Source: Armillaria gallica (lineage: Eukaryota; Basidiomycota; Agaricomycetes; Agaricales; Physalacriaceae). Taken from it: 64,000 nt of DNA. The DNA lies in the NCBI GenBank assembly GCA_037576215.1, contig JBANDB010000005.1, positions 5,952,001-6,016,000 on the forward strand. The letters run 5' to 3'. A model generated the notes under the pieces. It ran no database searches, was not told the origin of the DNA, and saw only the letters and a list, made by a program, of their open reading frames with translations. Each line of letters starts with the position of its first letter. Position 1 is the first letter of the stretch. Of this stretch, positions 1 through 11,195 are shown in pieces. The position numbers were made by a program, and so were the translations under genes.

Positions 1-760
1 CAGAGAGATAAGGAATAAATATCGCTGGACCGACGTGTGTAACGTGTATGTCGGTGGAAGGACGGAATCAGGCGGAGAAGGCAAATGCAAGCGATATGTA
101 AGGTGAGGGTCCGGTACCGCTGGGAAGCTGGAATGCAGTCGGAGGATATCTTGCCCGATACAAACGTAGGTCTGTCGTTCTTCTTCTTCTACCTCGTTGC
201 CTCCTCCCACCTTCCCTGTTGCATACCCATCAATACCAATCTTCGGACTGGTTGACTCTAGCATATATCCCAAAACATGCTTTATGGCACCATGTAAGCA
301 AGACGGACCAATTCAGAATAGAGTTTGCAGAAGAAAGGTAACTGAAAGACTTGTGAGCGCAAGCCCGAAGGAAAATGTGGGTGCTGCTCACCTTAAGCAA
401 TCCTCGCAACCAATGCTGAACCGAACTCGTCATCGTGCGGCAGCTCACATATGCGCCGGAGTGTTGGGTCGTCGAGAGGGAAGGTTTGCTTGGTCATCAT
501 CGAGGCGGGGAGAAGAGGAAACACATAGTGAAGGGTTATGGGACGTAATTAGGGTGTTATTGCCCTGCCCGCTGCTACCCGTGTTTGACGCGCTCCTTGA
601 GTGGTTATGGTCGTCCACCACGCTGAGCTCGCATACATAGACGTCATCTCGTCATCGGCGAATATGGGTGAAAGAAGGAAAACAACAAGGACGCGCGGAC
701 CAGCGAGCGTCTGCCGAGTATGACTCCGCTCGTCCCTACAAAGCTCGACTTCCCTCCATA
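1..760 (-). pseudogene. Decayed, inverted 5' copy of the PHD-SET gene, cut by the window edge
   Basis: Read on the minus strand, this stretch matches the promoter, first exon, first intron and start of exon 2 of the intact PHD-SET gene at 6.2-7.1 kb. The CT-rich and TATA-like upstream part lies near 640-720, and the PHD cysteine cluster is recognisable around 300-460. The start codon is lost: the place of ATG at 6440 is taken by GTG (near 617). A one-base deletion inside the PHD segment shifts the frame. It runs off the left edge, so its 3' extent is unknown. Dead copy; confidence in homology is high because long blocks are nearly identical. Confidence 0.85.
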
Positions 761-1055
761 GTACGAAGAAATCGACTCCAGGCCTAAATCTGCTCGCCTC
801 TACCATTTTGTCCAAGCTGGCTTAACATCGTCTACCTCCCGTCCTCCGTACCTCGGCCCTTCCTGCTCCCTCCACAGCCACAGACTTGCCTCTCCCCAAG
901 ACCTCTCCTCCACTCCGCCTTCTCCGCACAAGACCACTCCCTCTCCGTATGATTCAGCATACGTCCTCCCCGCACATCTCCCCCCGCACGAACACTGTCC
1001 TCCGCACACACTCCCGTTCTCCTCTCCCGCGCGCACATCAGCCGCCATCCAGATT

Positions 1056-2640
1056 TCACACCCCCATGTCCGTGTCCGTCATCGCAGGTGATGACAGTGC
1101 ATACGGCCGTGAATTGAACGAGTCTTCAAGTACCGGCAAGCTGTCAGGAAATAGTCAGAAACCGGAAAGGTCGGGTATCATCATCGACATACCTGTTGTT
1201 TCCCGTGCCTGAAATCATCGAGAGCCGGCTCCGTTTCGACCAGTCGTTAGTTTGAGGTAACGGCGGGCTATAGGTACACAGTTAGCAACTAGTCGTATGG
1301 CCGTGCCAAGCAATCAACATACCTGCTATTGCCGATGCTAGAAATCCCTCAGCCTCAGCCCTCGGCCTCATGCGTACAGTTGTTGCGTGCGATCGGTGTA
1401 AGCACCGTACCTATCCAAGCCATGACCGGGGAGTGTACCACTCCATCGCACATCGTGGATCGATGATGGCGCATACGATTCCATCGTCCGTCGTCTTCGT
1501 TGGGCTTGGCAATACGGTAGCTGGTGTAAGAAGTGAGCACGCAGGATGGATATGTCAGGTAAATTACATACCTGCAATATCCGGTGTGCGACCCGGTCGT
1601 CATCTTTGTTGCACCCGAGAATATGAGTGGGGGATCTGGAACTGAAACTAAACAGTTAGAGGGCAGAAAGATCGTGTATAACAATCTACATACCTGTCTT
1701 GAGACCATCAGGCTTGGGTGTTGTAAGCGCTGTGTTCGTCGTCTTCTAGCTCGCTCTAAAAGTATCGATTTGTTAGCGAGGTCAAAGCAAACCGCGTGAA
1801 GCGTACACACCTGTCCGTACCAAGCCTACTACCCACCAAACGACGTTCCCTCGGACGTTGATCGAACCAAGTCGATTGGTAACCAAACACCCTGTTGGCT
1901 TACCCGCACGGATTGAGGAGAAAGACTGCATGGAAAAAGGTTAGAAAATATAACGGTCAAGTAAACAGTACTACCCTAACCTTTTAGAGTGAATACCGCG
2001 TCTTGCAGAATCTGCCACGCAACAAGCATCATCACCGTGGCCGGTGAAAGAGAGCGGCGGAAAAAAATTAACATCGCTGCCGTCGTTTCTACCGATCTAG
2101 AGCTGCGGAACATGAGAAAATGAACATGGCTGGAACAACTGATAAGCTCACCTGGCAGCCCGCTGCCAAGACTCACTTGCTCGATCCCTTTACCCTCCTT
2201 ACATAGCTTGGGGGGGAATATAGGTTAGCCCAAAGTAAGTAGAATAAATGAGTAGCCTACCATGCTAGGCCCAGTTGCAGATAGTGGCTTGATTTGCGAG
2301 TTATTGGTGCCCTGCAACGATGATGAAATATCAGTAAAAACCAACACCGACGTCGCATCGCTGGCGTACCATCGACAAGTTCAGTGGCTAGACCTAGTAG
2401 GCAAGGTCAATAAAAGAGTAAAATCACCAGGAGAAACACAAGTACTCACCGTTATCGACAGCGAGCTTGTCGTCTTCGTAGTGGTGGTGACCGTCAGAAG
2501 TAAAGGAACATATCAATGAAAATATCTCGGTCCGAAATCCGATGATTTCAGTCACGAGACCAAATCCATCGAACGCGACGACGAGACGCGCAGCCGCAAT
2601 GAGCGATCTCGACGATGAGTAGAAGGCTAGTGGGAGTGAT
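1056..2640 (-). CDS. Probable multi-exon gene, product not recognised
   Basis: On the minus strand there is a regular series of short introns with strong donors (CAG followed by GTATGT or GTGTGT) whose first bases fall near 1192, 1320, 1570, 1690 and 1808; more probable donors lie near 1978, 2156, 2259 and 2449. Each is followed 46-65 nt later by an acceptor. The last exons join in one frame and give a Ser/Pro-rich tail ending ...TDTDMGV with stop at 1056-1058. An Arg-rich patch (QAQRRRR) lies near 1480. The 5' exons could not be put in one continuous frame and no start codon was fixed, so this may be an intact gene with an unresolved model or a damaged one. A CT-rich stretch at about 2650-2720 could be its promoter. 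No domain is recognised. Confidence 0.45.
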
Positions 2641-2867
2641 GTGTGAGATGAGGGAGAGAGGAGATGATAGAGGAAAGGAGAAAGTGGGAATGAGTGGGAT
2701 GATAAAAGTATGAAGGAAACCCACCTCCTAGTATTTGAAGGTTTCGTGTAGACCTAGAGCCCAGCGGAGGTGAATAAAATTCGGCCCTAGCTGGTTACAG
2801 GCAAGCGAATATGGGAGTCCAGCCGCTCTTGCTTTCGCTGTAGGAAAATATACGGGTGAACGAGCCA

Positions 2868-3610
2868 TAGGGTCTGTCCTTTTTGCCACAACCTCTCGTG
2901 ATTTGAAGGCTTACTCGTTTTTGATAGCTCTGGCTGCGAAGATACCCCTTTGATAATGGCACTTATTAATAAACTCCTCCTTATGCTTGGTACATGATTA
3001 TTGACTGATATCCATCAGAACCGACATGGCCAGATTAAAGTTTATGAGTACCGAAACCTTTGACCAGCATACAAGGAACGGTATTCATCAGTCCATCCTT
3101 CTCGACAATGTCGTCTCCACTGGGATCATCATCACGAATGGCATCAGCCGTCGATAACATCGACCCGCCAGCGGAAGAATCCATAGTCTAGTGGACTGTT
3201 ATCTTCAGTTTCATAGGAAGAGCAAGTTCATGAAATGGAGGTACAAGGGACAGAGCGCTTTAGGTCATAGATGCCGCCGCGTTCGCACAAGCCGATGTAT
3301 CCTTTCGCTGTGAAGGTGAATGCTTACATGTATAAGCTCATTTTATTTCTTCTGATTTTCCTACCAGGCTGAGTGTTCATACCCAGTAGATGCTGAGTAA
3401 CATCATCGGTGAGCCAGTATGTTTTCGTTAGCTTTACAGCCTGGTTCTTGTAATGATCCTGTTCCCTAGGTACCTGATGTCGATCACATTGCAGACCCTC
3501 TTGTATCTCCGTAATGGCAACGTGAAATGGCAGAGGTTGGGCATGGCGAATGGCGGAGGTCACGAACCGGGTCATGTTTTCGACTTTGTTGGGCCCAACT
3601 TCTTCCTGGT
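2868..3610 (+). pseudogene. Decayed BTB/POZ gene copy (R1), inverted relative to R2-R4
   Basis: The segment is the reverse complement of the repeat copies at 9.9-10.65 kb and 17.9-19.5 kb, so the old coding direction here is plus. It has lost the internal part between the 5' piece (2868-2970) and the rest (2995-3610). The encoded relics match the other copies (YSSVHPS-like block, C-terminal block around 3480-3600) but contain stops and frameshifts. The family is tied to BTB genes through the C-terminal pattern seen in copies R2 and R3. No function expected. Confidence 0.6.
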
Positions 3611-3890
3611 GCATAATTATTACCCTTTGTGATCGGGTTTTGTTAGCCCAAAATCCATTCCGAAGAGAAGTCGGACCGAAACTGCTGGAACAACAATGTA
3701 TGCCATGACGGTCAGTCTTGTTGAAAAATCTGTTCAGTCTTGAGATGGCCTTGGTGCAATAGGCTTGCATGTGGGTCAGAATGGAAGAAGTGAAGGATGA
3801 TGCTTGACGGTCCAGTGGATTCAAGCAGCTATTGGAATACGTGACAAAAACTACGTGATAGTTCGAAAGATCCCCACCCAGAGTTGTTAA

Positions 3891-5834
3891 TCAAGTGCGC
3901 AATGCACGAGTTACTTTCTTCAAAACGTCTGCGCCATGTGGAAGTAGACCACTCGCCACCATGTCTATCATCCTTTCCCACTCGTCTCGTACGACTGGAT
4001 TAGTAAAGTGGTCCAGCAAGACTTTCAGTTCCATTTCGAAAATCTCAGGGTAGCTAGAATGACGAGGGTGTCAGCGAAGCCAACGATAACCGTCAAAGAC
4101 CGATGACATACTCTGCAGTGAACTTTGAGAATATTTCCGTAATAATGTTTTTAGGCACGAGCTGAGAGTGTAAATTGTCAAATGAATGCTTCTTTAGACC
4201 TTCATGGCTGGCCTAGAGTATACGGGTCAGTTATTGCTGGTAGAAGACAAGAGCAGCACTCTACTTTGACTGCAAGGCGATACATTGATTTCGGAGAGCA
4301 TGCATCACCGGTGTTGTACGAGCACCCACCACTGGATTTGAGGGGGATGAAAGCGACCTCCTTGGTATACATATGTACTATCAAGGCTCGGAAACTAAAC
4401 GGGCGGATCCATGTCAGACATTGCACAGGTAGAGATGCAGGAGTACATACGTCCTGAAAGCCACGTCATTGACTAATGCCAGGCGTGGAAGAGACGCGGA
4501 AATCTTCTCTTGAGATTTCACTTTGTCTGCCTGGTATTCTTCGGCACACCGACCCATTGGTTCATCAACGACATCGCAGGTTGGAGATACTGCCTGCTGA
4601 TCTTCAGAGATGCAGATACTATCAGACATTCCGAAGCACTCCGAGTCCACATGAGAACGAAGGCTCTTAGCCGGTGAATATTCAGATGGCAAATCAGCGT
4701 CTACGTCGAAAATGGATGCCACAGACAATGTTTTGCCGCTAGGAGACTTGGGTGACCCGGGTTGGGCTGTATCCAGTTCCGGAATCTGAATGGGAGGGGA
4801 AAGAGCTTCTATGGGAATGCTGTCAGACAATCCGGGGACGGCGGGGGGGGGGGGGGGGGGGGGGGGGGGGTCCTCATCAAAGTCAGATTCGAGATCGCTA
4901 TCTTCATCATAGGGATACGGGTAGATGACAGGCGGATGATCATCTCCAACGCGAGAATCATTCATGTCTAGACAGAGGGTATATATTAGCATGTACAAAG
5001 GAATGCAACGCCTACACGAAACCTACAGCAATCTAAAAACGAGTTGCGGCCCTTCAAGATGTCTCTGCTCGCATAAATGGGACGAAGTTTGCATACAGAT
5101 GTTTCCCCGTATTTACGCGAAAAAAGCATAAATTTGACGTCGACAGGAAATTCACCATCGAGTGTCGCCCTGATGGCTTTTGACATTGACGCAGAGATGG
5201 TTCGAGGAACTTCTGAGGAAGGCCCCGAGTCTGGAAAGGACAGTGTAACGACGAGATCAATGAAGATTTCGCTCAATGGAAGAGGAATATTGCAGCGCCC
5301 GAGCGAGATGGTGCTGTATTTCTGGAATCGGCAGTCCTCCTGAACATCCTCCAACACCGCAAGGACACATCCTTCCCTCCTGAACGACACTCGAATCGAA
5401 TAGCTTCCAGGCGGAAAACCCGCCGGGCCTGGCTGAAGCGAGGCGTGCACTGCAACGACACTGGGATCGGTAACGATGGATTCCACAGTCTTCCACCTTC
5501 CTGCCCGTTTTATCTTTTCACTGACAGAAGTAGTCGCCGGACAAAGATCGAGATTAAAACTCCACCCCATGCCGCACGCAGCGCTAGAGAGCAGCCGAAA
5601 GCCAGGTTCACCTATGATGGTGAATGTCGATTTGATTCGTAATGGATTCGTGGACCATTGCTCTTGTCCCACCAAATCCAGTCCGATACTTGGAGGAGAA
5701 GATGGGCGAGGAGAAGATGGAGGAGGTCGACCCGCCGTTGGAGTTTTTGGCGTGTTCACCGGGCATATAATCTCTTGCTTCAACGAGGGAAGCAAAACAG
5801 GAGAAGGTAGATCTCGAATGCTCCACGACATCAT
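3891..5834 (-). CDS. BTB/POZ domain protein, intact five-exon model (575 aa)
   Basis: Minus-strand exons 5834-5018, 4967-4451, 4394-4265, 4212-4112 and 4053-3891 are joined by introns of 50, 56, 52 and 58 nt and sum to 1728 nt. The start is ATG ATG TCG at 5834. Residues about 255-400 begin the BTB fold (VDVKFMLFSRKYG, then YASRDILKGRN), followed by an acidic, proline-rich loop (Asp/Glu cluster and nine prolines coded by a C homopolymer). The BTB core resumes with FRALIVHMYTKEVAFIPL and SPKSMYRLAVK. The C-terminal helical part has the pattern DH..NPVV..EW..M..V..GLLPHGA. The N-terminal half resembles the MATH-like/unknown region of many agaricomycete BTB proteins. Such proteins usually act as Cullin-3 adaptors or in protein-protein contacts; the substrate is unknown. 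Four decayed relatives lie in this window. Confidence 0.88.
4843..4870. repeat. 28-base G homopolymer inside the BTB coding exon
   Basis: An uninterrupted run of 28 G (C on the coding strand) codes for a proline tract in exon 2 of the BTB gene. Its length is prone to slippage and sequencing error; any change not a multiple of three would break the frame. As given, the run keeps the gene in frame. Confidence 0.9.
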
Positions 5835-6410
5835 GATAGTTAGAAGGTGAGGGGGACTTGGGGATGATGTTAGCAGCCTGAAGTAACGCTGCAAGTCAGC
5901 CACGAGGCGGTAGATTTGGGGCTGCTTCGAATAAGCGCCTGTATTACAGACACCGAAGATAGGTGCACCTACACTTGAGCATAATCAGCATGTTTTAGAC
6001 GGCCAAATATAATAGAACTACTTTGTAAGACGACGTTCCTACCCAAATTCAAGTTATCCTTGAGTTCATCGTGTAGGGTGGCTCGGTAACGGGGAAGGAA
6101 TAAAGAGTTGTTCGTTTGGTCCAGATTGTTCAAGCTTGACAGTACTTCAGCAGCTGTAGAAAGAAATAAGCATCCCATAGAGCTGTGGCATTCTAAGTCC
6201 TTATTCGCGCGATGTTGATCTTGGCTACGGAAGAATGGGAGTCGACTCGGCCGATACAGAGATGGGCAAATGCTGGCATTCGGCCGGCGGTAACGTCGGC
6301 AAGTTGCTTCTTGACGTAACTTTGCTTTGTCATTCGATGGATAGCCGCTTGGTGGTCCGTGCGTCGTTGTTGTTTTCCTTCTTTCACCCATATTCGCCGA
6401 TAACGAGAAC
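5835..6410. other. Divergent intergenic region between BTB and PHD-SET genes
   Basis: This 575-bp stretch lies between the start codons of two genes pointing away from each other. The right part (6190-6420) holds the PHD-SET promoter and is duplicated at 640-720 and, more weakly, before other copies. I see no convincing extra gene; open frames here lack ATG-consistent structure. Confidence 0.5.
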
Positions 6411-6415
6411 GACGA

Positions 6416-6426
6416 CTGTATATATG
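6416..6426 (+). promoter_or_regulatory. TATA-like box of the PHD-SET gene
   Basis: The sequence TGTATATATGC lies about 15-25 bases before the ATG at 6440. It is close to the ATG, so either the 5' leader is very short or transcription starts elsewhere. Inferred from position and sequence only. Confidence 0.4.
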
Positions 6427-6439
6427 CAAGCTCAGCGTG

Positions 6440-8757
6440 ATGGACGACCATGACCACTCAAGGAGCTCGTCAAGCTCGGGCAGCAGCAGGCAGGGCAACG
6501 GCGCCACAATTACATCCCATTACCCTTTACCCTGTGCTTCCTCTTCTTCTCCCCGTGCTTCTACATCGACGGCGACCAAGCCAATATTCTCTCCAGACGA
6601 CCCAACACTCAGGTGCATATGTGAACTGCCGCATGATGACGGATTCGGGTTCAGCATTGGCTGCGAGGATTGCTTAAGGTGGGCAGCACCCGCATTTTCC
6701 ATCCGGCTTGCGCTCACAAGCCCTTATTTTACCTTTTTCTGCAAACTCTATCGTTTACGAACACGTTTGTCTTGCTTAGGTGGTGCCACGCGGCATGTTT
6801 TGGCATTTACGCTGGAGTCAACGAGCCCGACGAGTGGCGCTGCTGGGTATGCAAGGGAGAAGGTGGGAGCAGGCGACGCGGCGACGAGGTAGACGATGAA
6901 GAAGAGCGGCAGACCTACGTTCGTATCGAGCAAGACATCCTCCGCCTGCATTCCCCCAACCATTCGCCTACGCCACATTCCAGTTCCCCAGCGGTACCGG
7001 ACCCTCACCTTACATATCTCTTGCATTTGCCTTCTCCACCTGATTCTGTCCTTCCACCGACGTATACGTTGCATACCGCCCAGCGCGTCGGTTCAGGGAC
7101 CTTCCTTATTCCTTATCTGTCAGTGGTCACAAGTGCCCGGTCGTACGTTGAGGACCCTCTAAATGGGTACGCATACGCTCGGGTCCCGAGGGTATTTGTC
7201 CATCTCATTCCTTCACATGATGAGTCCGACGATTGTGGAGTGGCTCTGGATGCTCGGCTTGCGGGAAATGCCGCCAGGTGGATTCGCTCAGGGTGTTACC
7301 CTAATGCCGAAATACACGCAAACGAGGACGGTGGATGGGGCGTGTATGCGATACGAGAGCTGAGTGCAGGAGATGAGATAGTGGTAGGATGGGAATGGGA
7401 CGACGCCCATCCCATACATGGTGGTGAGGAAGGGAGGCTCGAAGCCGTCGACGCCTTGGAGGGAGCATTCATGACATGTGCATGCGACGGCAGGACGGGC
7501 TGTGCACTCGAGGCGATGCGGAGAGGCGATTGGAAGGCTGGCAATCTGGGTCCGCTGGTCGGGAAGCAGAGAGGATTCAAGACCAGGGCCAGGGAGCGGG
7601 GTGGCGTCGAGATTGTACCAGGAAAGGGGAAGCAGAAGCAGAAGGAAGTGAAGAAGGAGGTCTTACCGGCGAAGAACACGGCGGAACAAGCAGGCGTAGT
7701 ACCACCGAAGATGAGGAAAGGTCACGCAAGAATGCCAACCTCGACATCGCCATTAAGCCCAACGGACGCATTCGCAAAACTGTCATTAACGTCTCCGATT
7801 GTGAGGACGGAGGATTCAACAATATCACCGTTGACTCGCGATGTATTGACTTCGCCAGTACCGCCGGCACTCTCAAGGCGAAGGCAAAAATCACCTTGTT
7901 CAACGTCAGACGCAATGAGCAGAGAGTCGTTCGATACCATGACTGTTGATTCACCATCGATGGCAGCCAGCTCACCGGATGTACCCATGTCTGACGCACC
8001 TCTGCGGCCTCCTTTGCCTAGACGAAAACCAAAGAAGTCGTCAACGCCACCTATCAAGGAGATTCCGCCGCCGCCAAGAGTCGACAATGACCGCTCTACC
8101 GTTGTAGACGTTCCCCGACGACCTTCACTGCCCAAACGAAGACCACGAGCGAAAGAATCACCCGATTCCACGCCGGACACCCCGCCTCTGGAAACTCCCG
8201 ATGGGATGCTAGTTGATTTGCCACTGCCAACGCCTAATATCCCGGTAGTTGCACCGTCTGTCATGAGTCCCGGAAAGAAGAGGAAGGAACCAGATACAGA
8301 GCCACCGACGCGTTTTAAATCGCCGTCACCAGTGATGAGGACCCCCTCACCTGATATCCCCGGCCTGTTCCTTGTATCGCCCAAAACGCCGCCATCATAC
8401 AACCCTCCTGCTTCCTTCCCGTCCCCAGCTTCTCCCACCATCAGGTCTCAATTATTCTCGCATTCACATTCACATTCCCATTCTCCTCCATCCCCGCCGT
8501 CGCCTCCGCGCATATCGAAATCACTCCCGGAAAGAAATCTAAACTCGCCACAAAAGCGGCGTAAGATGACGTTGGATGATTGGAAGAAGGAGCGGGAGAA
8601 GACGAAGGTAGGGGTGGTCAAGCGCGAGGAGGAGGAGCCGTCGTTGAGGATGACGTCTATACCGATACCGATACCCGTTCCGAGGGCACCAAGAGCGATG
8701 ACCATCCCAGGCGCGCCGCGGGCTCCGAGAGCGATGATGGGCGGGTGGGGGTGCTAG
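6440..8757 (+). CDS. PHD finger-SET domain protein, Set3/Set4/MLL5-like (738 aa)
   Basis: Exon 1 is 6440-6678 and exon 2 is 6780-8757; the 101-nt intron (GTGGGC...TTAG) interrupts the PHD finger and joining it gives 739 codons including stop. The PHD finger (residues about 56-103) has the C4-H-C3 order: CIC, CEDC, WCHAACFGIYAG, CWVC. The SET part (about 190-315) has the core ARWIRSGCYPNAEIHA and WGVYAIRELSAGDEIVVGWE, and a short Cys-rich CAC...GC piece follows. Active SET enzymes carry NHSC at the first motif; here it is RSGC, as in the Set3/MLL5 class, so it probably works as a histone-binding scaffold of a deacetylase complex rather than as a methyltransferase. The C-terminal half is Pro/Ser-rich with poly-HS and basic segments. 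Several decayed copies exist in the window. Confidence 0.85.
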
Positions 8758-8879
8758 GATTTTATTGTTAGCTTTCGTATTCGGATAATTTATGTGCTAT
8801 TTCTTTGTTGTACGTTTGTAAAAGCTTATTTAGAGAATTGATTGACTCCGAACGCTTGGGATAACCCTCAGTTTTGTTT

Positions 8880-9240
8880 TATGCTTGTATCTAGAGAATT
8901 GATAACTGCGAAGTGGATATTCATGCTTCAAGGGTCGGGGTTGATGCATTGATGGAAGATAGGGACAAACAAAAAGCTCGATTCCTCGACGAGTGGGGCG
9001 ATTCGGACCCCGTATTTGAGGCCCTCGCATTCAAAGAGGTCGAGTGCCACGAGTATCCCATCGATGATCGCGAGCTGAAGCCCTACTTCATGCTCGGCAT
9101 CAATTCTACCGTTTCTACCATGGCGACATGGGTGTCGTTACCTTCCTCCACAGGTTCATGCTGTATCTCGACGATCTCTATCCCCGTAATGCCAATTTAC
9201 AGAAGGGCGTTACGGTTATGTAACATTGAACAGCCAAAAA
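8880..9240 (+). pseudogene. Frameshifted gene remnant, family not recognised
   Basis: A coding-like stretch reads ...DEWGDSDPVFEALAFKEVE... up to about 9113. It continues in another frame as FYHGDMGVVTFLHRFMLYLD and ends in a stop near 9216. Neither part has an ATG start at its head. A run of A (about 18) follows at 9236-9253, which may be a retroposition tail or simply a homopolymer. I do not recognise the family. It lies just after the PHD-SET gene and is probably a fragment. Confidence 0.35.
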
Positions 9241-9254
9241 AAAAAAAAAAAAAG

Positions 9255-9890
9255 ATGGTGGAGAAATCCATATGTGCGGCGAAACCGAATACAGCGTGAG
9301 GAAAAGACATCCTACACGGAGTTTATTAGATACAGCTTTCAGAATACCTACTCGCTCGTAGCATGCTCGTCGTCGAGGGGAGCCTCATTGTTGGTCTTGA
9401 AGCTGCCTGAATTAGCAACGAAAGCGGTTGATTTATGGGTGTAGGCCAAACCGGACCTAACTAGGACCTAACCATGCGCAAACAAGTCCTAGACTAATTT
9501 GGACGTCGGAGCTTTAATTAATTAATTCTCTGAGCCAACTCTGAGCGAGCTTCGAGGCGGTCTTTGCAGTCGCACTTGCGAGACCTTTGGTTCTTGTATT
9601 TGGTGTAAGTATCTTTGTATACATATCATGCACCTTCAAATGTTAAGAGACTTTATTTCATCCGTGGGATGGTTTGTGTCGGAAATTATCGGTTTTTGTC
9701 AAGTTGTCTCTGATTTTGCTCTGACTGAAGAACTCATTGTGGGTGCAGCTGCCTATATTTCGGGTTTGTCTTGGGTGTACCATAGGATGGTGAGCTGAGC
9801 TGAATCTTATGATTTACTTGCAATGGGAATCTCTGTCCTCCTTGTTTGGTAAAAAGCAAATGTCACTCTGGCAGTGGCCATCTCTCTCAT
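9255..9890. other. Intergenic, nothing recognised
   Basis: AT-rich sequence with no consistent exon structure. It contains short runs such as TTAATTAATTAATT at about 9514-9527. Confidence 0.4.
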
Positions 9891-10660
9891 ATCACAGTGT
9901 GTAAAAGTGTGTAAAATCACATAATTTACACAGATATTGCACAAGATATTATTTTCTAATACTCATGTGTAATAAGCGTAACAAATGAAAGCCATATACT
10001 GGTCTGTTACACTTGAAAATGTCGCAATAAAAGAATCAAAAGGCGGGGGTCTGGCCCAACAAAGTCAAAAACATAACCCGGTTCATGACCTCCGCTCCAC
10101 GAGGACATTCGCCATGCCCGACCTCTGCCATTTCCCTTTGCCATTATGGAGATACAAGAGGGTCTGCAATGTGGTCGACCATATCAAGTATTTCGGGGTA
10201 TATAATAAGCAGGATCGTTACCAGAACCAGGCTGTAAAGCTAACGAAAACATGTGAGGACCAACTGCATATGAACGCGCAGCCTGGTAGGAAAATCAGAA
10301 GAAATAAAACGAGCTTGTACATGTAAGCGCTCGCCTTCACAGCGAAGGGGTGCAACTTGGGCGAACGCGGCGGCATCTATGACCCAAAGCGCTCTGTCCC
10401 CTGTACCTCCGTTTTATGAATTCGCCCTCCATATGAAACTGACGATGACAGTCCGCTGTACTGTGGATTCTTCTGCTGGCGCGTCGATGTCATTGACAGC
10501 TGATGCCGTTCGTGGTGATGATCTCGGTGGGAAAGACACTACCGAGGGGTCTTGTGAAGGATGGACTGATGAATACGGCGCCTCATATGCTAGTTGAAAG
10601 GTTTCGCACTCAAAATCTGGCCATGTCGGTTCTGATAGATATTAGTCAATAATTATGCAC
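9890..10660 (-). pseudogene. Decayed BTB/POZ gene copy (R2)
   Basis: Read on the minus strand, the segment contains an acceptor then FQLAYEAPYSSVHPSQ and the C-terminal BTB block YPEILDMVDHIADPLV followed by a stop and WQREMAEVGHG. That block lines up with the intact gene's YPEIFEMELKVLLDHFTNPVV. In-frame stops and loss of the upstream exons mark it as dead. It shares long stretches with R1, R3 and R4. Confidence 0.7.
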
Positions 10661-10693
10661 GCAGTCGGCGCCGGTGCAAGGCACATTTCGCAC

Positions 10694-11064
10694 TCATATA
10701 TAGCTAGCACCTTTCAACACCTTCTCCAGGGTTTCATCGCCCTCTAGAAACTTGGAATTTTCTGAAGGTTTCCTAGTGCTCAGTACGAGTTCGTCTATGA
10801 GTGCCCTGCGGTTGCTTGAGCCAGATATCTTGAGGACTGCGATCTCGGAAGTTCCATTGTATAGCTGTATATCGGCACCTATAGAAAATGAATATTTATT
10901 TGAGCAAAGAAATAAACACACGCACTCGTGCTGCTCCCTTCAAACAATTCTCCGAGTGTCTTCTCGGCGCTGCCAAGGACTTCTCGACGCAGCCTCCGAC
11001 GGCCATAAAGTTTGCATGAAACCATGGTTTGCGGGTCGAGGTCACCTCTGCAGTCATGAGACAT
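10694..11064 (-). CDS. Small two-exon protein, possibly C2-domain-like (107 aa)
   Basis: Exons 11064-10926 and 10878-10694 are separated by a 47-nt intron and give 108 codons including stop. The protein reads from MSHDCRG through LGSAEKTLGELFEGSS and ADIQLYNGTSEIAVLKISG to KVLKGASYI. The LG...TLGELFE pattern resembles the second half of C2-like domains found at the N-terminus of some agaricomycete NLR or TPR proteins, but this is a weak match from memory. Upstream sequence to 11160 may hold an earlier exon, so the piece could be the truncated end of a larger gene cut by the R2 repeat. Confidence 0.4.
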
Positions 11065-11195
11065 TTACGAAGATGAACTGGGCACGGTGTATGCGAATGC
11101 AATACAACCACCGGTCCGGTCCAAAATACACGCTTGTATACTTACAGTTTCCAAGAGATCACCAAAAACGAAAGCATAGTCAGTTAGCGTCATAA

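Noticed and set aside
1209..1240. 32-nt intron in the unknown gene at 1.1-2.6 kb
   Set aside because: Too short, and the exon reads through in a frame that joins well to both neighbours.
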